Shown: positions 17,171 to 24,014 of the stretch, in pieces | Position numbering within the stretch: the stretch's first letter is position 1 | Layout: the number at the start of each line of letters is the position of its first letter | NCBI GenBank assembly: GCA_963739095.1 | Contig: CAVTZF010000016.1 | Location: forward strand, 218,124-282,123 | DNA length: 64,000 bases | Direction: 5' to 3' | DNA from: JACVRW01 sp963739095 | Lineage (GTDB): Bacteria; Actinomycetota; Thermoleophilia; Solirubrobacterales; Thermoleophilaceae | The notes under the pieces: model-generated | What the model was told of the DNA's origin: nothing | Databases searched by the model: none | What the model saw: only the letters and a program-made list of their open reading frames with translations | Translations under genes and position numbers: made by a program

Positions 17171-18117
17171 GCGCTCGCCTCGAGGCTCGCCACCAGCTCG
17201 TTCACGCTCAGGCCCGGGTCGCTCGCCGCGAGCAGCCGCTCCGCCTCGCGCCGTCCGCCCAGCGCGCGCAGCGCCCGCTCGCCGTGCTCGGCGCTGAACT
17301 CGCGCAGCGCCGAGGCGCGCCGAGCGCGCAGCCTGCGGGCCGGCAGGTCGATGCGCTCGCGATGCGCGTCGAGCGCCTCGGCGAGCTCGCCGACTCCGCT
17401 CGGCGGCGGCACCGACGAGACCGCGACCACGGGCGTCTGCGACGAGCCGATCGCCGTCAACGCCTGGGCGAGGTCGCGCCGCGAGCGCGCGGCCGCGTCA
17501 CCCAGGTCCGCCTTGGTCACCACGAGCACGTCCGGCACCTCCATGATCCCGGCCTTGAGGAATTGCAGCACGTCGCCCGAGGCCGGCTGCACCACCACGG
17601 CGACGGTGTCGCATACGTCCGCGACGTCGGTCTCCGACTGGCCGACGCCGACAGTCTCCACGACGACGACGTCGAAGGCCGCGGCGAGCGCGTCGGCCGC
17701 CTCGCGCGTGGGCGGAGCGAGGCCGCCGAGGCGCGTACCGGCGGCGGTCGAGCGGATCAGGACCCCGTCGTCGCCGGGGTCGTGCTCGATCCGGGCGCGG
17801 TCTCCCAGGAGCGAGCCGCCCGAGCGCCGCGAGGAGGGATCGACGGCCAGCACGGCGACGCTGCGCCCGGCCCCGCGCCACTCCGGGAGCAGCGCGGACA
17901 GCAGCGTCGACTTGCCGGCCCCGGGCGGCCCCGTGATCCCGATCAGGTGCGCGGGCGCATCGCCGCCGAGTGTCGCCGGAGCGACCTCGGCGAGGAGCAG
18001 CGCCGCAGCCTCGCGCCCCGACTGCGAGCGATCCTCGATCAGGTTGAGCGCCGCCGGGGCGGCCGAGCGGTCGCCCTCACGCAGGCGCCGGCCGAGCTCT
18101 TCGGGGTCCGGGGCCAT
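17167..18117 (-). CDS. meaB: Methylmalonyl-CoA mutase-associated GTPase MeaB
   Basis: A 316-residue G3E-family GTPase that loads and protects adenosylcobalamin-dependent acyl-CoA mutases. Walker A GPPGAGKST at residues 63-71, the Mg-binding and switch region VLAVDPSSRRSGGSLLGDR, VVVETVGVGQSETDVAD and the guanine motif VVTKADLGD are all present, matching MeaB/ArgK. ATG 18117 is used as start; TTG 18129 is an alternative, and no strong ribosome-binding site is visible for either. It lies 1 kb from the ethylmalonyl-CoA mutase gene on the same strand with one gene between, so it probably serves that mutase. Confidence 0.9.
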   Translation of the reverse strand: MAPDPEELGRRLREGDRSAAPAALNLIEDRSQSGREAAALLLAEVAPATLGGDAPAHLIGITGPPGAGKSTLLSALLPEWRGAGRSVAVLAVDPSSRRSGGSLLGDRARIEHDPGDDGVLIRSTAAGTRLGGLAPPTREAADALAAAFDVVVVETVGVGQSETDVADVCDTVAVVVQPASGDVLQFLKAGIMEVPDVLVVTKADLGDAAARSRRDLAQALTAIGSSQTPVVAVSSVPPPSGVGELAEALDAHRERIDLPARRLRARRASALREFSAEHGERALRALGGRREAERLLAASDPGLSVNELVASLEASA

Positions 18118-18130
18118 CGCGGTGGGCAAG

Positions 18131-19045
18131 CTAGCTGACGCGGCCGAGCACCTCACGCAGCACCTCCTCGACCTGCTCTGGATGACGAGAGAGCTGCCGC
18201 CACGTGATGCGCAGCGGCTCGTACCCCGCGAGGCGCAGCAGCTGGTCGCGCCGGCGGTCCCGCTCGAAGGCCTGACGGGTCCCGTGGAACTCGTAGCTGT
18301 CGGCTTCGAGCGCGACCCGCTCGTTGGGCCAGAGGAAATCGATCCGCACGGGCTCGCCGCCGAGCACCATCGGCGCTTGGCAGATGGGCTCCGTGAGGTT
18401 CGACGACCGCACGAGGGCTAGCACCGCGGCCTCGTAGTCGTTCTCGGTCCAGTCCGGCTCGCGCAGCTCCGACAGAACGGTCCCGAGCACCGGAACGCCG
18501 CGGTGGCCCGCGGCGCGACTGAGAAGCTCCCCGAAGCCCCGTAGGTCGAATACGCGCAGGATCTCGGCTCGCTCGACGACTCTCTCGGTGCCCCTGACCC
18601 CGAGCTCGACTGCCGAATCGAGCAAGCTCCGGGCGAGGGACGTGCATGGGATGCCATCGACGACTGAACGGTCCGCCGGGGTCAGCGCCGTGCTTGCATG
18701 AGCGCGGACTCCCTTTCTTGAGCGCGCGGAGGCGAGCGGCACGGTGATTTCAGTGAGCGGCCGATTGTCCGGCCGGACGCCGTGGAGGGCCAGCGCGGAC
18801 AGGTGCGACAGCAGTGCGTCCGGGCCGTAGGCCAGGACGGCCGCGATCCAATTGCCCTCGCGGGTCAGCCTGCGGTGGCCGACTGCGTACACACCCCTGT
18901 GCACGCGATGCAGTCGTCCCGCACTCGCGCGCCGGGCCACCGCCTGCCGGCTCAGCCCAAGCCCAAGGAGCTGGGGAAGGGAGACGACTCCATGCCGGCG
19001 TGCCGCGAGCTCCGCCAGCCGCCGATCGAGCGGGGGTCCCTGCAC
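18131..19045 (-). CDS. AbiEi-like antitoxin domain / DUF559 (VSR-like) fusion protein
   Basis: A 304-residue protein. Residues 1-60 (RRLAELAARRHGVVSLPQLL, then LSRQAVARRASAGRLHRVHRGVYAV) are the winged-helix N-domain of AbiEi-type antitoxins and related regulators. The C-terminal 110 residues (PVRIDFLWPNERVALEADSY, then EFHGTRQAFERDRRRDQLL and ITWRQL) match DUF559, a very-short-patch-repair-like nuclease fold with D/E residues in IDF and EADS. The GTG at 19045 is chosen because AGGAG lies eight bases upstream; the ATG at 19087 is weaker. No partner AbiEii toxin gene is adjacent. Such solo fusions are common in actinobacteria and of unknown role, possibly defence or regulation. Confidence 0.7.
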   Translation of the reverse strand: MQGPPLDRRLAELAARRHGVVSLPQLLGLGLSRQAVARRASAGRLHRVHRGVYAVGHRRLTREGNWIAAVLAYGPDALLSHLSALALHGVRPDNRPLTEITVPLASARSRKGVRAHASTALTPADRSVVDGIPCTSLARSLLDSAVELGVRGTERVVERAEILRVFDLRGFGELLSRAAGHRGVPVLGTVLSELREPDWTENDYEAAVLALVRSSNLTEPICQAPMVLGGEPVRIDFLWPNERVALEADSYEFHGTRQAFERDRRRDQLLRLAGYEPLRITWRQLSRHPEQVEEVLREVLGRVS

Positions 19046-19083
19046 TTTGTCAACTCCTGGTTGACCAACTTCAGGGACCCCCG
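19031..19083 (-). promoter_or_regulatory. Nested inverted repeat over the start of the AbiEi-like gene
   Basis: A perfect 12-base outer inverted repeat, CGGGGGTCCCTG at 19031-19042 and CAGGGACCCCCG at 19072-19083, surrounds a six-base inner repeat GTCAAC (19049-19054) / GTTGAC (19060-19065). The ribosome-binding site AGGAG of the minus-strand gene sits in the inner loop, and its GTG start abuts the outer arm. It could be a two-part protein operator for autoregulation, as AbiEi proteins do, or an RNA structure controlling translation. Confidence 0.6.
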
Positions 19084-19133
19084 GCATGCGCCGCGAGGCT
19101 GCCAGAAGGCGGCGCGCCTGTGGGTTACGAGGG

Positions 19134-21122
19134 TTACGAGACGGTGACTACGCCGTGATGGCTGGCCACAAGGTCGACGATGTCGCCCATGATGCGGCTG
19201 ACCTCGAAGTCCTTGGGCGTGTAGACGCGCGCCACCCCCGCCTCGAGCAGCGCGGCCTCGTCCGCGGGCGGGATGATCCCGCCGACGACCACCGGGACAT
19301 CGGCGCCGGCCTCCTCGAGCTCCGCAAGCACGCTCGGGATCAGCTCGGCGTGCGAGCCCGACAGGATCGACAGGCCGACCACGTGCACGCCCTCCTCCAC
19401 AGCCGTGCGCGCGATGCGGGCGGGAGTCAGGCGGATGCCCTCGTAGACGACGTCCATGCCGGCGTCGCGGGCGCGCACCGCGATCTGCTCGGCGCCGTTC
19501 GAGTGGCCGTCGAGGCCGGGCTTGCCGACGAGGATCTTGATGCGCCGGCCGAGCGACTCCGAGACGCGCTCGACGCGTTCGCGCAGCTCGGTCAGCGAGT
19601 CGTCGGCCCCAGGAGCCGCCGCATCGGCGACACCCGTCGGCCCCCGGTACTCACCGAAGACATCGCGCAGCGCGCCCGCCCACTCACCGGTGGTGACCCC
19701 CTTTGCCGCTGCCGAAAGCGTGGCGGGCATGATGTTCGTCTCGGGGTCGAGCGCGGCCTCCCGGAGCTCCGACAGCGCGGCGTCAACGGCGCCCCGGTCG
19801 CGAGCGGAGCGCCACTCGGCCAGTGCGGAGATGGCGCCCGCCTCAACCGCCGGATCGACCCGCAGAATCCCGCCGTCCTCGCCCTCCTGGAGTGGCGAAG
19901 GCTCTGCCTCCGTGTAGACGTTCTGCCCGACCACGCGCAGCTCGCCCGTCTCGATGCGCCGCAGCCGCTCGCGATGCGACTCGACCATCTGGGTCTTCAT
20001 GTACGGCACCGCCGCGACCGCGCCGCCCTGCTCGGCGACGATCGCCATCTCCTCGCGGGCGCCCTCGGTCAGCTCGTCGACGAGCCCGTCCATCACCTTC
20101 GAGCCCTCGAAGATGTCCGGGTACTCGAGCAGGTCCGTCTCGTAGGCGAGGATCTGCTGGATCCGCAACGACCACTGCTGGTCCCATGCCCGCGGCAGCC
20201 CGAGCGCCTCGTTCCAGGCCGGCAGCTGGAGCGCCCGGGCGCGTGCCTCGCGGCCCATCGTCACGGCCAGCGCCTCCAGCACGATCCGGATGATGTTGTT
20301 CTCTGGCTGCGCCTCGGTCAGCCCGAGCGAGTTGACCTGCACCCCGTAGCGGAAGCGCAGCAGCCGCTCGTCGTCGACGCCGTAGCGCTCGCGGCCCATC
20401 TCCTCCCACAACCGCCCCATGGCGCGCAGCTTCGCGTGCTCCTCGACGAAGCGGATGCCGGCGTTGACGAAGAACGAGATGCGCCCGAACACGCGCGGGA
20501 AGGTCTCCTCCGACACCCGCCGGCGCACCCGGTCGAGCACGGCCTGGGCGGTGGAGAGCGAGTACGCGATCTCCTGCACCGGCGTCGCGCCGGCCTCCTG
20601 CAGGTGGTACGAGCAGATGTTGATCGGATTCCAGCGCGGGACTTCGTCGACCGTGAAGGCGATCATGTCGGCGATCAGCCGCATCGAGGGCTCGGGCGGG
20701 AACGCGTACGTGCCGCGCGACAGGAACTCCTTGATGATGTCGTTCTGGGTCGTGCCCTGGAGCGAGTGCCGTCCGACGCCGTTCTCCTCGGCGACCGTCA
20801 TGTAGAGGGCGAGCAGCCAGGCCGCCGTGGCGTTGATCGTCATCGACGTGTTCATCTCGTCGAGCGGGATGCCGTCGAGCAGCGCGTGCATGTCCCCCTT
20901 GTGGGCGATGGACACGCCCACCTTCCCGACCTCGCCCCGTGCCAGCTCGTGGTCAGGGTCGTAGCCCGTCTGGGTGGGGAGGTCGAACGCCACCGACAGG
21001 CCGGTCTGGCCCTTGGCCAGGTTGCGCCGGTAGAGCTCGTTCGACTCGCGCGCGGTCGAATGCCCTGCATAGGTGCGCATCACCCACGGGTTGTCGCGCT
21101 CGGGCAGCCGGTGCTCGCTCAC
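19134..21122 (-). CDS. ecm: Ethylmalonyl-CoA mutase (MeaA-type, adenosylcobalamin-dependent)
   Basis: A 662-residue B12-dependent acyl-CoA mutase converting (2R)-ethylmalonyl-CoA to methylsuccinyl-CoA. The N-terminal catalytic barrel carries NPWVMRTYAGHSTARESNEL, LSVAFDLPTQTGYDPDHE and the motif MNTSMTINATAAWLLALY; the C-terminal cobalamin domain carries the DxHxxG motif in KPGLDGHSNG near residue 538 and LSILSGSH. The RTYAGHSTA and LPTQTGYD forms match MeaA-type ethylmalonyl-CoA mutases more than methylmalonyl-CoA mutase. Start GTG 21122 lacks a ribosome-binding site. Together with ccr (22.7 kb) and meaB it indicates the ethylmalonyl-CoA pathway for acetyl-CoA assimilation. Confidence 0.9.
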   Translation of the reverse strand: MSEHRLPERDNPWVMRTYAGHSTARESNELYRRNLAKGQTGLSVAFDLPTQTGYDPDHELARGEVGKVGVSIAHKGDMHALLDGIPLDEMNTSMTINATAAWLLALYMTVAEENGVGRHSLQGTTQNDIIKEFLSRGTYAFPPEPSMRLIADMIAFTVDEVPRWNPINICSYHLQEAGATPVQEIAYSLSTAQAVLDRVRRRVSEETFPRVFGRISFFVNAGIRFVEEHAKLRAMGRLWEEMGRERYGVDDERLLRFRYGVQVNSLGLTEAQPENNIIRIVLEALAVTMGREARARALQLPAWNEALGLPRAWDQQWSLRIQQILAYETDLLEYPDIFEGSKVMDGLVDELTEGAREEMAIVAEQGGAVAAVPYMKTQMVESHRERLRRIETGELRVVGQNVYTEAEPSPLQEGEDGGILRVDPAVEAGAISALAEWRSARDRGAVDAALSELREAALDPETNIMPATLSAAAKGVTTGEWAGALRDVFGEYRGPTGVADAAAPGADDSLTELRERVERVSESLGRRIKILVGKPGLDGHSNGAEQIAVRARDAGMDVVYEGIRLTPARIARTAVEEGVHVVGLSILSGSHAELIPSVLAELEEAGADVPVVVGGIIPPADEAALLEAGVARVYTPKDFEVSRIMGDIVDLVASHHGVVTVS

Positions 21123-21128
21123 ACGGCA

Positions 21129-21134
21129 ATTCTA
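21129..21134 (-). promoter_or_regulatory. Putative -10 element of a leaderless ecm transcript
   Basis: Read on the minus strand, TAGAAT lies six bases before the GTG start of ecm, in an unusually AT-rich patch (CAACATAGAATTGCC). A start site seven bases after it would fall on the GTG itself, giving a leaderless mRNA, which fits the lack of a ribosome-binding site. The -35 is weak. Confidence 0.35.
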
Positions 21135-21226
21135 TGTTGACCCCGCTCGCTGAACGAGCAGGTAGCGGCCTGAGCAGCCGCGGCTAACGCGAGGGTTGCG
21201 GCCGTCGCCGGTATCGTCGGCTGTTC

Positions 21227-22063
21227 GTGAGCAGCGCGATTGACGTCATGCACATGGATCGCGACCGCGTGATCTGCGCCTTCGAGATCGACGGCCTCAT
21301 CGTCGACCCGGGACCGGCCTCCTGCGTCGAGACGCTGCTCGACCGGCTCGGCCCGGTCGAGCCGCGCGGCCTGCTCCTGACCCACATCCACCTCGACCAC
21401 GCAGGCGCCGCGGGCGTTCTCTGCCGGCGCTTCCCGGAGCTCACCGTCTACGTCCACGAGCGCGGCGCGCCGCACCTGATCGACCCCTCGAAGCTGCTCG
21501 CGAGCGCGAGCCGCCTGTACGGGGACCAGATGGAGGCGCTCTGGGGCGAGGTGGCCCCGGTGCCCGAAGAGCGCGTGCAGGTGCTGGCGGGCGGTGAGAC
21601 GGTCGAGGGCTTCCGTGTCGCGTACACGCCCGGCCACGCCTCCCACCACGTCTGCTACCTGCACGAGGACTCGGGTGACGCCTATGTCGGCGACATGGCG
21701 GGTGTCCGCATCCCGCCCTTCGAGCACACGCTGGCGCCCACGCCGCCGCCCGACATCGACGTCGAGCAGTGGCTCGACTCGCTGCACACGATCGCGAGCT
21801 GGAACCCGCAGTCGCTCTGCCTCACCCACTTCGGCCAGGTCACGGACGTCGCCGAGCAGCTGCACCGGATCCGCACGGCGCTCGCCGACCAGGCCGACTC
21901 CGCCCGGATCGACGGGGAGGAGCGCTTCATCGCCCGGCTCGAGAGCGAGGTCGGCACCGTCGCCGACGCCGAATCGGTGAAGGCCTACGAGCAGGCCGCT
22001 CCGCCCGATCAGCTCTACAAGGGGCTCGAGCGCTACTGGCGCAAGCGGGCCGGGGCGGCGTGA
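21227..22063 (+). CDS. Metallo-beta-lactamase fold hydrolase
   Basis: A 278-residue soluble MBL-fold enzyme. The metal motif THIHLDH is at residues 52-58; further ligands are likely His in TPGHASHH, Asp in YVGDMAG and His in CLTHFG. The N-terminal LIVDPGPASCVETLL is the glyoxalase II/RNase Z-like pattern. The C-terminal 70 residues form a helical extension. Substrate unknown. Start GTG 21227. The stop overlaps the start of clpS (GTGA), so the two are co-translated, which is unusual because MBL hydrolases are not part of the Clp system. Confidence 0.8.
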   Translation: MSSAIDVMHMDRDRVICAFEIDGLIVDPGPASCVETLLDRLGPVEPRGLLLTHIHLDHAGAAGVLCRRFPELTVYVHERGAPHLIDPSKLLASASRLYGDQMEALWGEVAPVPEERVQVLAGGETVEGFRVAYTPGHASHHVCYLHEDSGDAYVGDMAGVRIPPFEHTLAPTPPPDIDVEQWLDSLHTIASWNPQSLCLTHFGQVTDVAEQLHRIRTALADQADSARIDGEERFIARLESEVGTVADAESVKAYEQAAPPDQLYKGLERYWRKRAGAA

Positions 22064-22347
22064 CTGGGACGATCGAGCTCCCGCGTGCGAAGGAGCCGGG
22101 CAGCGGGCTCGACGACAACTGGCGCGTGATCGTCCTCAACGACAACCACAACACCTTCGAGGGCGTCGCGTCCGCGCTGTCATCGACGCTGCCAGGCGTC
22201 AGCTACGACCAGGGCATGGCGATGGCCAACACGATCCACAACAAGGGCCAGGCGATCGTCTGGACGGGCGCGCGCGAGCCCGCCGAGCACTACTGGGAGC
22301 TGCTCAAGGAGTCGGGACTGACGATGGCCCCGTTGGAGCAGGGCTAG
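22060..22347 (+). CDS. clpS: ATP-dependent Clp protease adaptor ClpS
   Basis: A 95-residue adaptor delivering N-degron proteins to ClpC or ClpA. The core WRVIVLNDNHNTFEGVASAL contains the N-degron-pocket residues (the Asn-Asp-x-x-x-Thr pattern), and MANTIHNKGQAIVWTG is the typical second helix with the conserved His. The start is GTG 22060, overlapping the stop of the MBL gene. The last 44 bases overlap the convergent gene at 22304. The usual neighbour clpA/clpC is not here. Confidence 0.85.
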   Translation: MTGTIELPRAKEPGSGLDDNWRVIVLNDNHNTFEGVASALSSTLPGVSYDQGMAMANTIHNKGQAIVWTGAREPAEHYWELLKESGLTMAPLEQG

Positions 22348-22669
22348 GCGCCTCGCTCGCGGCGACCGGCTCGACGGCCTCGCCCGAGCCCACGATCTCC
22401 CAGAAGGTCGGCAGCAGCGGCACCTGATAGCAGCCCGACAGCTCGACCCGCTTGTCGGCGATCTCCTCGGAGTACCAGTAGCGGTCGAAGTGCGCCTTGG
22501 ACGGGAACCGGGCCGTCTGGACGAAGTCGAGCCGGCCGTCGAGGTTGCGCGTGAACGACCACTCGCTCGCGCCGTAGTCGAGCACCGCCTCGGCCGCGGG
22601 CAGCCAGCCCTCGGCGAAGCGGTCGCCCCTGAAGGGGTTGATCCCCCAGCGGATCTGTACCTCGATCAT
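22304..22669 (-). CDS. Hypothetical protein translationally coupled to ccr
   Basis: A 121-residue soluble protein. The ATG overlaps the ccr stop (ATGA). The sequence has a ferredoxin-like alpha/beta pattern, with MIEVQIRWGINPF, then WSFTRNLDGRLDFVQTARFP, then AHFDRYWYSEEIADKR and strand LPTFWEIVG, resembling dimeric alpha-beta barrel proteins, followed by a Pro/Ser tail. The coupling suggests a role around crotonyl-CoA reduction or ethylmalonyl-CoA handling, but no family is recognised. It overlaps clpS by 44 bases. Confidence 0.6.
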   Translation of the reverse strand: MIEVQIRWGINPFRGDRFAEGWLPAAEAVLDYGASEWSFTRNLDGRLDFVQTARFPSKAHFDRYWYSEEIADKRVELSGCYQVPLLPTFWEIVGSGEAVEPVAASEAPSPAPTGPSSVPTP

Positions 22670-23922
22670 GCTCCGACCTCCGCGTGGATCGCTCCCGGAT
22701 GCCCGTCCTCGGTGGCGCCCTCGCCCTTCTCCGCGCCGACCAGGATCGAGATCTTGCCCAGGTGCTGATTGTCGCGCATCAGCTGGTGCGCCTCGGGGAC
22801 GCCGTCGAACCCCAGCGTCCGCCACAGCACCGGGCGGATCTGGCCCGAGTCGATCAGCTGGTTCGCCTTGTTGCACTCGTAGGCGTTGGCGAAGTGCGAG
22901 CCGAGGATCTCCTTCTGGCGCATCCAGAGGTAACGCACGTCGAAGTCGAGCTCGAAGCCCGTCGTCCCGGCGCAGATCACGACCTTGCCGAACGGCTTGC
23001 AGGTGAACACCGAGGTCGGGAAGGTCGCCTTGCCGACGTGCTCGAAGACGATGTCGGGCTGGTCGCCGAGGATCTCCTTGACGCGCTTCGAGAAGGCCCG
23101 CGACACGCCGAAGCGCTCCTTCTCCTCCTCGGGCGTCTCGCCGCCCTTGCGCATCATCCCGGCGAACTCGTTGCGGTCGATGTAGTCGACCGCGCCGAGC
23201 TTCTTGACGAGCTCGCCCTTGCCCGGGCTCGACACCACGCCCACGGCGTGCGCGCCCGCCATCGCGCAGATCTGGGTGGCGAACACTCCGAGGCCGCCGG
23301 CGGCGCCCCAGATCAGGACGCGGTCGCCCGCCTGCAGGTCGCAGCGCGTGAGCAGCATCCGGTAGGCGGTGAAGTAGACGAGCCCGTACGAGGCCGCCTC
23401 GCCCCAATTGAGCCCCTTCGGCTTCGGCAGCAGCTGCTGCGCCTGGACCTTCGTGAACTGGGCGAACGAGCCCCAGGTCGTCTCGTAGCCCCAGATCATC
23501 TGCGACGGCGCGGCGAGCGGATCGAGCCCGTGCACCTCGGGGTCCTCGTACGAGGCCATGTTGCAGTGGACGACGACCTCGTCGCCCGGCTTCCAGCGCG
23601 TGACGCCCGGGCCGACCTTCCAGACGACCCCGGAGGCGTCCGAGCCGCCGATGTGGTGGCCCCACTCGGGGTGGTCGCCGTAGCGCATGACCGATACGGG
23701 CTTGCCGAGCGCAGCCCAGACGTTGTTGTAGTTCACACCGGCGGCCATCACGCGCACGATCACCTCGAACGCGCCCGGCTCCGGTACCTCGATCTCCTCG
23801 AGCTGGAAGGCGTCGCGCGGCTCGCCGAAGCGCTCCTCGCGGATCACCCACGCGGCCATGGTGTCCGGCAGCGTGCCGGGTTCCACGTCCAGTTCGGACA
23901 CCTTGCTCACGTCGACGGCCAT
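22666..23922 (-). CDS. ccr: Crotonyl-CoA carboxylase/reductase
   Basis: A 418-residue zinc-less MDR-type enzyme that reductively carboxylates crotonyl-CoA with CO2 and NADPH to ethylmalonyl-CoA. Ccr signatures: GVNYNNVWAALGKP (the Asn of the CO2 pocket), IWGYETTWGSFAQF (Glu of the pocket; the family usually has Phe where Tyr stands), the NADPH motif IWGAAGGLGVFATQ, and GSHFANAYEC (His of the pocket). Length is normal. A hypothetical gene follows with ATGA overlap. It shares the region with ecm and meaB. It is the key enzyme of the ethylmalonyl-CoA pathway, though in some actinobacteria it supplies extender units for polyketides. Confidence 0.93.
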   Translation of the reverse strand: MAVDVSKVSELDVEPGTLPDTMAAWVIREERFGEPRDAFQLEEIEVPEPGAFEVIVRVMAAGVNYNNVWAALGKPVSVMRYGDHPEWGHHIGGSDASGVVWKVGPGVTRWKPGDEVVVHCNMASYEDPEVHGLDPLAAPSQMIWGYETTWGSFAQFTKVQAQQLLPKPKGLNWGEAASYGLVYFTAYRMLLTRCDLQAGDRVLIWGAAGGLGVFATQICAMAGAHAVGVVSSPGKGELVKKLGAVDYIDRNEFAGMMRKGGETPEEEKERFGVSRAFSKRVKEILGDQPDIVFEHVGKATFPTSVFTCKPFGKVVICAGTTGFELDFDVRYLWMRQKEILGSHFANAYECNKANQLIDSGQIRPVLWRTLGFDGVPEAHQLMRDNQHLGKISILVGAEKGEGATEDGHPGAIHAEVGA

Positions 23923-24014
23923 GTTCGTCTCAAACCCTCCGCAGTCAGTCCAGGGGGCGGGAGGTTACCGGCGCCGATTGCGATAGCGTCACGGCGACCG
24001 GGGAAACGGGGGAC

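Noticed and set aside
19080..19134. Direct repeat GGGTTACGAGGGTTACGAG
   Set aside because: Only two short copies between gene ends; no function can be supported.
17167..21122. Methylmalonyl-CoA mutase operon
   Set aside because: The mutase carries MeaA-type signatures and sits with ccr, so ethylmalonyl-CoA mutase is the better call.
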